Shown here one piece after another: positions 1 through 11,568 of a stretch of 64,000 nt of DNA (its first letter is position 1; every line of letters starts with the position of its first letter). Below the pieces are notes generated by a model. The model had not been told where the DNA came from. It searched no databases and saw nothing but the letters and a program-made list of their open reading frames with translations. Source of the DNA: Acanthacorydalis orientalis (Eukaryota > Arthropoda > Insecta > Megaloptera > Corydalidae); the NCBI GenBank assembly GCA_034766995.1, contig CM068320.1, positions 6,752,501 through 6,816,500 of the forward strand, in the 5' to 3' direction. The translations under genes were made by a program, and so were the position numbers.

Positions 1-1412
1 CATTATTATTATGTAATTAATTAATAAAAATTCCTATTGTTATTTGATACAATACTAAAATCATATTTAACATTAATGAATGTCATTTATTTCAATAATG
101 ATATTACTGCCTGAAATAAAATATTTACATTATATAAAGATATGTAAACTCTAATTGTTTTGAAAAGTATGAAAAGTACAAAAAATTTGCATAATAACTT
201 TGTTCAAGTTTGTTTACTGCATATAATATTGATGCTGATACAAATTACTTATGGAACAAAGAACTTATCAAAATTAACATCGAACATTAAGTGTTTTCAA
301 TCTTATAATTAAAATTTTCAGTAATTGAAATCTTTCAACGACCGTTTATCGATAACAGAGTTTGACTAAAGGTCAGTTTTTACCAACTTGATTTATTTTA
401 ACTATGTTAATTTATATCATGTTGACTGACTTTACATTTACTTTTGATATTGCATAAATATTACATAATTAAATGTGAAAAATATGTTTTACAATTAGTT
501 CAAACATAAATTTGCAATGTATCAAATTCTTTATACAATATATTTCTATTTATGAAAGAGTAGTTAACGTAAGTTACCGGAATTTAATTTAAAAAAAAGT
601 ATACTTAAAAAAATTAGTTTACAAAAAGATCAATGAAACAGTGTCATTTTGATATTTTTATAATTTTATCATTCTTATATAAAATATAATAATAGAGTGA
701 ATTCCAATAAACTGCATTTTTTTCATACAATTATGAACATGATGCTTATGAATAAATTGATTTTAGATATAATGAACATCTTGTTACAATAAATAATTTA
801 AATAATTTCATACACATTAAAAGAAAGTGTATAATAACAATTTAAAGTATTCATTATATTTACATTGATTATATGGTTGATAAAAACGGAGAATTTAATA
901 ATGAATTGTATAATTAGTTTTTTACTAATGTGCATGCACATAAAGAAAATTCTTAAGAAAAATCCTTGATTTAAAAGATCAGAATTTGATATAGTTCAAT
1001 AAATTTTATACTTTAATTAGAATTTTATTTCAATGCCGTGGTCATTTTTCATAGCGAAAGCAGACAATGACAAGTCGTATTTATCTCGGTGCAATGACTT
1101 TGACATAAAATAAAAATGCAAGTTGTTTTTAACAAAACAGTTTTTAAAGATAGCAAACGATCTTTTAAAGCAATTATTAAAATGATAGAAAATTATGAAA
1201 CAATAATATTATAAACATACTTAAATTTATATTAATATTTCGAATGATGACCTTTTTTTAACCTAAAATGTTTACAGTTTTGTGAAAATATGGTAAAAAA
1301 ATACTATAATACAAGTATCATTCAGTTTTCGTAAAAACGTATCAGTAAAACAATTGTTTGGATATTAATATTTATAATTTTCAAGACAAATATTGTTTTG
1401 TATTTATTAATT

Positions 1413-1481
<69 letters not shown>

Positions 1482-1747
1482 TATTTTTTTATTAAACTGT
1501 TACTTAAAAAATAGAACAATTTAATAACGTTGTAATCAAACGCTATATACATATATATATTTATATGTGTGTGTGTGTATGTCTATGTATGTGTGTATTT
1601 AAATATATGTGCGTACGTCTGTATACTATTCAAAATTATTTGAATGCGGTAGCTTGAAAAAAATGTTATTTTGACATTGACACTTGTTACACACCCTTTT
1701 CAAACATATATTCAACGCCTTTGTAATACATAAATATAACAGTTAAC
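1..1747. other. AT-rich intergenic DNA upstream of g1
   Basis: No convincing coding sequence. It holds a (TA)n tract at about 1418-1474 and short GT-rich stretches near 1566-1612. A TTGACATTGA copy near 1673-1683 resembles the element found closer to the promoters, but its distance from the TATA box (about 150 bases) makes a regulatory role uncertain. Confidence 0.6.
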
Positions 1748-1907
1748 TTGACATTGTGTATAAATTTTTATCGTAAAGAGAAAGGAATTGAGACCCCGCT
1801 ACAATATATTTTACACAAATAAATTCATATAAAAGCATGTAACTGCTTCGCATTAAACATACTTGTTTTACAGTCCAAATAGGAGGTTTACAAGAAATAT
1901 AGTTATC
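1748..1907 (+). promoter_or_regulatory. g1 promoter and 5' leader
   Basis: Read in order: TTGACATTGT (1748-1757), GAAAGG (1780-1785), CCCCGCTAC (1794-1802), TATAAAA (1828-1834), a probable start of transcription about 30 bases later in the ACTTG at 1861, and a leader element TCC-N5-GGAGGT at about 1874-1887. The same order and spacing recur at the other genes of the array, which is the main reason to treat these as functional. The transcription start is inferred from TATA spacing. Confidence 0.75.
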
Positions 1908-2819
1908 ATGAAATTCTTAGTAAGTATAATCACTGATAATCACTGAAAAAATTGAATCAGATAAAAATTAAATATTATTGAAACCGATAACAATTAAATA
2001 TTATTCAAATATATATAAATTAAAAAAAAAATATATTATTTTTAGATCGCTGTCTCCTGCCTTTTGGCTGTCGCTGCTGCTAGCTGGCCAGTAGCTAACG
2101 TACATAACCATGGTGCCGTCATCGGCGCTCATGGAGTTCCATTGGAACCCGCCGCAAACGTAGCCGCCCGTGCTTTCCACCATGCGGCTCATGCCGAAGC
2201 TACTGCCCGTAACGCTGGTGCTGGTGCCTGGGCTGGTGATGCTCATGGTTGGGCTGGTAACGGTTGGGCCGGTAACTGGGCTGGACATGGTGCCTACGCT
2301 GGAAACTATGCTTCTGGACACCTTTATGCTGGACCTCAACATTTGGCCGTCATTGGAGCTAACGGAGTCCCAGTAGACACCCCCGCTAACAATGCCCGTC
2401 GTGCTTTCCACCACGCTGCTCACTCTGAAGCCGTCGCCCGCAACGGTGATGCTTACGGTCATGGTGCCTTGGGATACGCCGCCCATGCCGCTCCAGTCGC
2501 TTGGGCTGGATACGCTGGACCCCAACATTTGGCCGTCATTGGAGCTAACGGAGTCCCAGTAGACACCCCCGCTAACAATGCCCGTCGTGCTTTCCACCAC
2601 GCTGCTCACTCTGAAGCCGTCGCCCGCAACGGTGATGCTTACGGACACGGTGCCTGGGGATACGCCGCTCATGCCGCTCCAGTCGCCTGGGCTGGACACG
2701 CTGTCCCAGTTATCGGACACAATGGAGTCCCAGTCGACACCCCTGAAGTAGCTGCCGCTAAATCAGCTCACTTCGCCGCCCACGCCGCCGCTGCCCACGG
2801 ACACGGACACGGATGGTAA
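1908..2819 (+). CDS. g1: cuticular protein with 18-residue motif, two central modules
   Basis: Two exons, 1908-1919 (MKFL) and 2046-2819, give a 261-residue secreted protein; the intron (1920-2045) has GTAAGT and TTTAG ends. The start is fixed by the ATG followed by GTAAGT and by the hydrophobic signal peptide (residues 1-16, likely cut after AVAAA) formed on splicing. Module 1 begins at residue 36 (PLEPAANVAARAFHHAAH). Two near-identical 62-residue central modules begin at 113 and 175 (PVDTPANNARRAFHHAAH). The C-terminal module at 233 (PVDTPEVAAAKSAHFAAH) is the classic 18-residue motif of insect cuticle proteins such as those of Tenebrio and Locusta. The spacer at about 60-95 is GWAG-rich. 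There is no chitin-binding Rebers-Riddiford domain, so chitin binding should not be assumed; a matrix role in cuticle is known for the family and inferred here. The tail lacks the extra GYGH present in the other copies. Confidence 0.9.
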
Positions 2820-3072
2820 TCACCGAAGACTTAAGATATGAATTTTGTGATGACTGTATATAGTAAATTATATTTTTTTATGAAATATATACATATTTTT
2901 TAATTTAAACAGACTTTTATTTTATCCATAAAGTATTGTATAACATTAATAATAAGTCCAATTTTAACAATTTTAAAATTAGGCAGTAATTATATATTTG
3001 TTTAATTATTAATATTAAAAAAATCGAAATATCTATATATTAACACACTCAGTATATACATACGTACATATT

Positions 3073-3141
<69 letters not shown>

Positions 3142-3286
3142 TGACGTATCCTTTTTGTTTAAATGTTTAGAACACATTTCTAATTACATTAGTTATAAAT
3201 AATTAAAAATAAACTGATTGCTAAATATAGACCTGGAACTGATTAAATTCGATTTCATAAATGAACTTTACAGTCGTTCCATTCAG

Positions 3287-3327
<41 letters not shown>

Positions 3328-3353
3328 TGTATATATATATGCTCATATATATG

Positions 3354-3420
<67 letters not shown>

Positions 3421-3779
3421 AAACATTTACAATGTAAAATGTACAATCCAAAAACATTTTTATGAAGCCACGAAATTGAATTTATCGTTAATTTATTAAT
3501 TTAAAAACCAAAATTTTTATGAAAGAGAACATTTCAATTATTGTTTATTTATTATTTTACTACTGTAAGCAAAGTGCAAGTTATGAATATATACTACATA
3601 TAAATTTATTTATCATTGATGTATACATGACTAAAATTATGATTTACTTTTTGTAAATCTAAAATCGTTATTAAAATATAATGAAGCGTTGTCGCAACAA
3701 CTTAAGGTGAACGAAAATATAATTTGTATATTTTTGCATACTGTAAGTTTCAATCTGTAATAATTTAAAAGCTACGTTA

Positions 3780-4140
3780 TTTTAAATAATTGTATATATG
3801 ATCGTCGTCATCTTCAGCCTCTTTCTGCCGATCTCTGGATAAAAGTTTCTTCCAAAACTTTCCAATTTAAACGATACGCCTGTCTTTTTCATAAATTTTA
3901 AATAAATTTTCTTATGTTGTTATCCCATCTGTAGATTGATATTTTACCAGGTATTTTTAAATTTTTCGGTTCGTAATCAAAAATTTCACTTGTTCATTAA
4001 TTGTTTCCATTCTTGCAATATAACCCTCTCATATCCATTTTAAACACTTCATTCTTTTTATTGTGTCAGTAATTCCAATTGGTTTTCGTATCCATTCTAC
4101 TCTTCTTTTATCTCTAAGAAAGATGAGTACAGTAAAAATA
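3780..4140 (-). mobile_element. LINE reverse-transcriptase C-terminal tail relic
   Basis: The minus strand translates, with stops and frame breaks, into a pattern typical of the extreme C-terminus of many LINE polymerases: TDTIKRMKCLKW, then a GYIARM segment, then a W-rich end (WKVLEETFIQ). It is only a fragment. Homologous pieces lie at 42720-43070 and 52340-52660 (same orientation) and at 44990-45320 (inverted), so it was present before the spacers were duplicated. Clade not determined. Confidence 0.6.
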
Positions 4141-4181
4141 CACTGTTAGAATACCTTCTCTAAAAACCGAGTGAGATCATT

Positions 4182-4242
<61 letters not shown>

Positions 4243-5219
4243 TTTACACATTACTGTAAAAAAAGACAATTGAGATAAATAGTAAGGATAAAATAATCAA
4301 ATTCTGTGTAACCAAGTGGGTCTTCAATCTTCTATCCAGCGAGTACAGAACGCTAATGCGCCCGACTTATATCACAGAAAAATTCAGATTGTTTCTAGAA
4401 TCGAGATTTTTCTAAGAGATGTAGTAATTTATTAGCCCGCAACCCGAATTAATTGCTCTTACAGTTTATCCAGCGCAATATCAAAACTCCTACAAAAATG
4501 CCATTTTATTGATCTGTATGTAGGGCTCGAAAACGAAAGAAAGAAAACAATCACATCATATCTTGTTTTTCGAAGCAAGTAGCCTTTTCCATTGGTGCAG
4601 GAGATATTCTGCTTCGAGGTCGGTTTTTTCTACAGCACGTGTAATTGCGTTCTTGCTACTCTCAGCTGCGCCATATGGTCGCCATGTTTGTTGTCTAATA
4701 AGCACATTGACCGTAAAAATTCAGAGGTTATGACACAGAGTGGTGTTTCGGATTAAATCGGGTCCATACATGTGGCTATTCGCCGAATGCTGTTCGCCTA
4801 GTGTTGTTTGCCGGCCGACAATAAACAGCCTAGATGTGCATATCTGCACTGAACAAATATGCCTAAACTGTAGACGACGTGTATCTTTCACAATATGCAG
4901 ATGCTCGTTCCCTTTGATTTGTGACAAGAAACCAACACCAGATGGGAACAGCTAATATCCAGCATTCGCTTAAGCATTAGTTTTCGCAGATACATCTATA
5001 CATTCGGCGTTTGGCTAATTTTTGCTCGATGTTAGGATAATAGCTGCATGTGTGGCCCCGGCTTTAGTACTGTGCGTCGACAATTAGATTCATAAACCGA
5101 GTTTTGAAACTCCTGTAACTGCTTCATATATATTGAGTGATAAACCCAGGTCGGACTTGCATACGTCATGATCGGCCGAATAAGGTCGAGAGAGAATATA
5201 TGTTATTATACTCTATGTT

Positions 5220-5277
<58 letters not shown>

Positions 5278-6099
5278 TACTCACTTCATGTGTATCACTT
5301 CTGAGGACAAAGTAATATCCTATATCAAACATCATTTTTATTTGAAAATATTGTGTAAATTACACATCATGTTGTCCTATTTAAAATAATGTTCGATGTT
5401 TACAAATAGTTAAAAAATACAGTAATATCGTTCTTTTTGATAAATGTATAGAAAAAAGTTATAAATAGTAGCGAGAAATCAATGTGATAATAGGATAATA
5501 AATATGTTTCCTTACTGTAAATTGCGGATGACTAAGGACCCCGGATATAAAAAAAGAATGTTTTGTACATATTACAATATCTCAGAGTTTGTATCAAATT
5601 AAAAACAGTTAATGAAAGTATTTCAGTATATTTACTGGTTCTCATTGACATCATTAATGGTGTACAATTAAAATAAATAAATAATATAAATTTTTCAAAA
5701 AATAAATATCTTTTTGTTTCAAATTTAAATATTTACTTTTATTAAATGAAACATTTGCACTGATAAATAAAACATATCGTATGTTATAACAGTGCTATTA
5801 CATTGAATAATTTTAGATCAACACTATAATTTTAACTACATAAAATTCAACATTCATATAATTTCACACATCATATCAAAATAAAAAGAATATGTTATCT
5901 GGACAACAATTTCATAAAAAAAAATAAAATGTTATTTTCAAACATGCCAAACGTATAATCACATTTTATATTCCATTATGTAACATGGTATTTTATTTGT
6001 GTTAGAATATAAGTAAATTAAAACACATAGAGTGCTTAATAAAAAAAAGTAATTGATAACACTAATATATATTATTCTTAAACACTTATATTTATATCA

Positions 6100-6788
6100 A
6101 TTTCTAAGGTATAAAAGTATTTTGGAGCTTAATAAATAATTAATATTTTTAAAAATAGAAATAGTTTTTATAAGAAATAATACGGATTTTCTTATTAAAA
6201 ATAAAATAATTATTTTTTGAAGTGAAATAATTAGTATTTTTGTTTTTACAATCAAATATTCAATTTAATGAAACAATTAATATCAAATTTAATTAAAACA
6301 ATAACTAACAATTATTTCTATTTAATATCAAATGCTTGTTTGTATCTATACACACACACGCACTCGCATATATATATATATATGAAAAAATGTATGTATC
6401 AATATTGTATGTATCAAATGTATGTATTAAATGTATCAAATGTATGTATCAAATGTATGTATTGTATGTATTAAATGTATGTATCAAATGTATGTATATG
6501 AAAAAATGTATGTATAAAAATGTATGTATTATTTGTATCAATTGCTCAGGTATAAAAATATTTTTGAGCTTAATAAATATTAATATTTTTGAAAATAGAA
6601 ATACTTTTTATATGAAATAATACAGATTTCTTATTAAAAAAACAATAATTAGTATTTTTATTTTTACAATTAAATAAATATTCAATTTAATAAAACAATC
6701 AATATCAAATTTACTCAAAACAATAACCAACAATTATTTCTTATCTAATATCAAATTCTTGTTTATAACTATACACACACGCACATGC

Positions 6789-6790
<2 letters not shown>
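6100..6790. repeat. Local tandem duplication with TGTATCAAA minisatellite between the copies
   Basis: A roughly 240-base segment occurs twice (about 6105-6350 and 6548-6785). Both contain GGTATAAAA, GAGCTTAATAAAT, the ATATTTTT-AAAATAGAAATA stretch, ACAATAATTA and a (AC)n/GCAC end. Between them (about 6392-6535) ATGTATGTATCAA units are iterated. The g11 upstream region has one copy of this segment (54640-54900), so the doubling is specific to g2. Confidence 0.75.
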
Positions 6791-6838
<48 letters not shown>

Positions 6839-6956
6839 AAATGTTTTCATTAATCGGATAGCGGATGTTTAAAAACCAATGACAATGATATTGAAACAAG
6901 TTTTACACCTATGATTGTTTTTCAACTACTATGTGTTATTTTCGATACAGTTAGAA

Positions 6957-7120
6957 TTGACATTGTAGATGTAGAGACTATAACAAACAGTGAAAGGAAC
7001 CGAAAACCCCGCCACTGAATACTTCACTCGATTTACTGTATATAAAAGCAAGTGGAGATTAACTGAAAACTACACTTGCTATACAGTCCTAATTGGAGGT
7101 ACTCAAGCTATACAGTCAAC
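6957..7120 (+). promoter_or_regulatory. g2 promoter and 5' leader
   Basis: TTGACATTGT at 6957-6966, GAAAGG at 6992-6997, CCCCGCCAC at 7007-7015, TATAAAA at 7043-7049, inferred start of transcription in the ACACTTG at about 7074-7080, and TCC-N5-GGAGGT just after ACAG in the leader. Almost identical to the g7, g8 and g11 promoters, including the GAATACTTCACTCGATTTACT stretch region between CCCCGC and TATA. Confidence 0.75.
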
Positions 7121-7891
7121 ATGAAATTCTTTGTAAGTAATAATAAGTGAAGTGAAAAATCACTTGTAACAAAATAATACATATATTTGCATTATGTAAA
7201 ATAAATATTAATATTTGATTTTTTTTTTGAACAAAATGTTATTTTTCGATATTTACAGATTGCTATCTCTTGCCTTTTGGCTGTCGCTGCTGCTAGCTGG
7301 CCAGTAGCTAACGTACATAACCATGGTGCCGTCATTGGCGCTCATGGAGTTCCATTGGAACCCGCCGCAAACGTAGCTGCCCGTGCTTTCCATCATGCCG
7401 CTCATGCCGAAGCTACTGCCCGTAACGCCGGTGCTGGTGCCTGGGCTGGTGATGCTCATGGTTATGCTGGTAATGCTCACGGTTGGGCCGGTAACGGTTG
7501 GGCTGGTAACTGGGCCGGAAACTTGGCTGGACACGGTGCCTACGCTGGAAACTATGCTTCTGGACACCTTTATGCTGGACCTCAACATTTGGCCGTCATT
7601 GGAGCTAACGGAGTCCCAGTAGACACCCCCGCTAACAATGCCCGTCGTGCTTTCCACCACGCTGCTCACTCTGAAGCTGTCGCCCGCAACGGTGATGCTT
7701 ACGGACACGGTGCCTGGGGATACGCCGCCCATGCCGCTCCAGTCGCCTGGGCTGGACACGCTGTTCCAGTTATCGGACACAATGGAGTCCCAGTCGACAC
7801 CCCTGAAGTAGCTGCCGCTAAATCAGCTCACTTCGCCGCCCACGCCGCCGCTGCCCACGGGCACGGTTACGGACACGGACACGGATGGTAA
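7121..7891 (+). CDS. g2: cuticular protein with 18-residue motif, one central module
   Basis: Exons 7121-7132 (MKFF) and 7259-7891 encode 214 residues; the intron is 126 bases with GTAAGT and TTACAG ends. Modules begin at residues 36, 124 and 182 (the last is PVDTPEVAAAK). The spacer between modules 1 and 2 is longer than in g1 or g6: it has DAHGYAGNAHGWAGNGWAGNWAGNLAG, written here as a run of GxAG-type units, with the first Trp replaced by Tyr and an added NLAG unit. A polyadenylation signal AATAAA lies at 7955-7960, about 64 bases after the stop. It sits downstream of g1 on the same strand; spacing of 4.3 kb and a private promoter indicate separate transcription. Confidence 0.9.
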
Positions 7892-8909
7892 TCACCGAAG
7901 AGTTGAGATATGAATTTTGTGATGACTGTAAATATTTTATTATCGTTTATATGAAATAAACTTATTTTTGTATAAATATTATTTATTTTTTATCCCATCG
8001 GTTATTCATTTAAATGTGTCTACGTTTTTAAAATATAATAAATTTAATAATTGTTAATTTTCAAAAATAAATTTTATTTACTATGGCATGAAAAATAAAT
8101 ATGATCCCGAAAATTACAAATTACATAAACGCTTGTTTTATTAATTTTAACAATTAAATATTTATCATTTCTTTTGAATGAATATATTCATGCTTTTGAG
8201 ATTTAATAAGTTTTTTCAATGAAACACGAAATATGACGTTAAAAATAATAAAATGTTATAAACAGGTATGCGTTCATTTCTGTTTATTAATTAATAAATG
8301 ATCAGAAAGTCTCTTTTTACGATAAATAAATATAATGAAGATGTTACATTTACTTATGTCTAATAAATAAAAATGAAAATGATATACACATGTACTAATA
8401 TTGTAATATTTAAAAGTGCTCAAGTTGTAAGATTATTGTAAAGAAATTAATCATTCACACATTAAAACAATATGGTAAAGACTTCATTTGTGTTATTTTC
8501 AATATAGGCAGCAAATCAAAAAATATATCACAATTTTTGTTTCGTGAAACTCTGTGCTCGATACTCCTAGCGCCAGAAACTTGTCATGTATAGTCAGGTT
8601 AAACCTAATGTCATTTTTGAGAAATAATACACACATACATCACCACAGTGAAATAAAGTAATGCAACTTCAAGATTTATAATTTTGATCAATCATATTTG
8701 ATTTACACCATTAAAAAAGAATTCAACATGGAAATATAGAAAAAAATAGTATAGAAAAGTTTTTTTTGGTATTTTAGTTTTCTTCATATATTCAATAAAA
8801 ACACACTAGTCAACTTTAACTTCGACTAATGTTTGTTTTCATTCAAAATATCTTTAGCATTGCTTTTACTAATTTTAATGGGTGTTTGTTAGTGTAACGA
8901 ATCATTAAA

Positions 8910-8982
<73 letters not shown>

Positions 8983-9819
8983 ATTTTAAAAGATAATAGA
9001 AGATAAAATAATTCTAAATTTAAAAATTCTTTATTTGAATATTTATTATGAAATAATTATTAAGTATATAAAAATATAAATATGAACCACATGTATGATG
9101 TGTGAACATAATAAAAAGCAAAATTTATTGCACACATAAATAAAAAAGAAATAGAAATTTACATATAAATTCAATACATCTGAAATAGTTGATAGAGCCG
9201 CACAAATAATTACATTTTCTAAATAATTTAGAGCATTAATAGTAATATGTAAGTTAATGAGCTTGAAAGAACGAGGTACTCAAAATACATTAAATATAAA
9301 TACATAAATGTAAGAATTAGAGATATATAAGAAATATTTAATTGTAAAAAGGTAGATTTTTAAATCTAATCTCTAATAATCTGAGAGTAAATGGTACTGC
9401 CGTCAAAGCGCACAATAAAAAAAATTACACAATTATAAAATATTTTTGATCTATTATGTTTTTATGATTTGTAGAATGTGAGAAAAAAATATTTATGAAA
9501 TTGAATGTAGCCACACGAAATATATTGGAGGATATGCAAGGTTTGTTTGATAATAATTTTATTAGATTAATTCATTATTTTTATATTTTTGTATACTTAT
9601 AGGTGTTGAATGTTAAAAAATGACAGAACAAAAAAATATATCTTTTCTATCGAAACTTAACTTCAAAACGAAGAAATTTAAAAACTTTCGATAATGTAAT
9701 ATATTTACACATCTGATATAGTAAGCATTAAACACCGTTTGTCACAAAGAATTGAAAATGACAGGAAAATTATGTTTATAAAAAGCAAAAATAGAGCCAA
9801 ACTTATAATTAATTATATA

Positions 9820-9873
<54 letters not shown>

Positions 9874-10144
9874 TATATTTAATTATAAGTTTGGCTCTTT
9901 TTTCGCTGTTTATAATATATATATATATAACTCTTAATTGACTGATAAAATTTTAATTTATTGTAAATTGGTTAATTGAAAGAATTATAAAATCTATTAG
10001 AATATAAATATTAATTGAAATATCATTCAGGGATCAAACCATTTTGAGAAAACCTCAACGTTTGGAAAATCTGAAAGCTAATAAAAAGGGTCGTTGTTTT
10101 TTTGTATATATATATATATATGTATGTATATATATATATATATG

Positions 10145-10192
<48 letters not shown>

Positions 10193-10348
10193 TAAAGACA
10201 AATATTTTACATTAGAGGACATTTATATTATTTTTTAGTTTTACGACTTTTTTTGAAAATTATGGGGACATAATCCTAATGTTCTAATATCGTTCATAAT
10301 ACCGTCAATCTTTTTTCAGTATTGTTCAGATACGAAGAAACATTGTAA

Positions 10349-10395
<47 letters not shown>

Positions 10396-10526
10396 AATCT
10401 CACTGGAAAATTATTGTTTCTCCAAATATATGTGCATATAAAAATAAAACTGTTCTACACATTAGTAATAATAATAAAACAACGAAAAGTCACACACAAA
10501 AAATTCTATTTCTCTCCCTCTCTCTT

Positions 10527-10569
<43 letters not shown>

Positions 10570-10597
10570 GTAGATATATATATATATATATACATGT

Positions 10598-10643
<46 letters not shown>

Positions 10644-11444
10644 TTCATTTTATAGTTTTTTATACATTTGATATATTTTTTCATAGAAAAATATGTTACG
10701 CATTTTTAACACTACTTTGTTTCATTTTGATAATGAATACTGACGTACATGTGTAAATAAATTTACACACTCTTTATAAAGAAAATAAAGTATAAGTCAT
10801 GTATTTTGATATGGATTTAATTTTTTTATCATAAAAAATGTATTTCAAATGTATCGATATTAATTCTACTCATTTATAATGTATATTGCCCTAAGGAAAG
10901 AATTTCTATTTTCAGAAGTTTCAATGTCACAATACACTATTTTTATTGTATATTCACACGCACGATTGTAAAAATGTATGTATGTAAGTATATATATATA
11001 TATACATATTCATATATAGTATGAATCAAGGTGTGTAAATATGACATTGAGACCTGTTGTACGATGATGAAAAAAAGGAAAATGCTAAAGAATATTACAA
11101 AAACAGTTCTGACACTGTAGTTAAATTCACTTTCACGAGTGATTTTTTTTCACCCCACAAACCACACAAAAATTTTTCAGTTTAAAATATTCAATAAATT
11201 GTAACTGATTATTTTTGATTGTCGTTTGCGCGCAATTCGATGATAACTTCATCATCTATCATTGCGACAGTCTTGGTTTTTAAGTAATTTGACGAATAGT
11301 AAAATATAATTGTTTTAATAAAAACAAATCTACCACTTTTAGTTCGTGAAACATAATTAAAGGAGTTGTTTAAAAGGTTGAATTTAAAAGAAAATATTTT
11401 TGGTTCGCAGTTACAGTTGGATGTAAATGAGCAAAGCACTCAAT
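7892..11444. other. AT-rich intergenic DNA between g2 and pseudogene g3
   Basis: Nothing coding that I can support. (TA)n tracts at about 8924-8979, 9822-9871, 10108-10188, 10349-10389 and 10526-10638, a (AC)n run at about 8911-8923. A hairpin is listed separately. The stretch 11040-11440 is less repetitive, but I see no family match in it. Confidence 0.6.
9793..9898. repeat. 28-bp inverted repeat flanking a (TA)n core
   Basis: The left arm 9793-9820 (AGAGCCAAACTTATAATTAA at its outer end) pairs with the right arm 9871-9898 with about one mismatch. The loop is a (TA)n tract. The arms could be the ends of a small palindromic transposon or the outcome of microsatellite-linked fold-back repair. 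Confidence 0.75.
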
Positions 11445-11516
11445 ATGAAATTCTTCATACGTTTTCAATTTATATGTAATTTTATTTTTATTTTCATCTT
11501 ATAAATTTACTTTATA

Positions 11517-11568
<52 letters not shown>

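Larger units (their letters stand above)
2820..6956. other. g1-g2 intergenic block, homologous to the g10-g11 and g8 3' spacers
   Basis: The first roughly 100 bases are a 3' UTR shared with g6-g11 (stop, CACCGAAGA, then TTTTGTGATGACTGTATATA). Further on, stretches such as 3180-3290, 3430-3480, 3720-4140 and 4290-5990 recur in the same order after g10 (51790-54500) and after g8 (41880-44570). No intact gene. (TA)n tracts lie at about 3081-3126, 3291-3418, 4185-4240, 5223-5274 and 6791-6834. Short reading frames made of Tyr-Ile repeats are microsatellite translations, not genes. Confidence 0.8.

Noticed and set aside
4721..4955. Short open frames in the g1-g2 spacer (and their counterparts near 53150-53630)
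   Set aside because: The homologous positions in the other spacers carry stops or frameshifts, so there is no conserved protein.
7383..7622. Met/Leu/Val-rich frames overlapping the genes in +1/+2
   Set aside because: They arise from the GCTGGTGATGCT-type repeats read out of frame; the sense frame has a signal peptide and known cuticle motifs.
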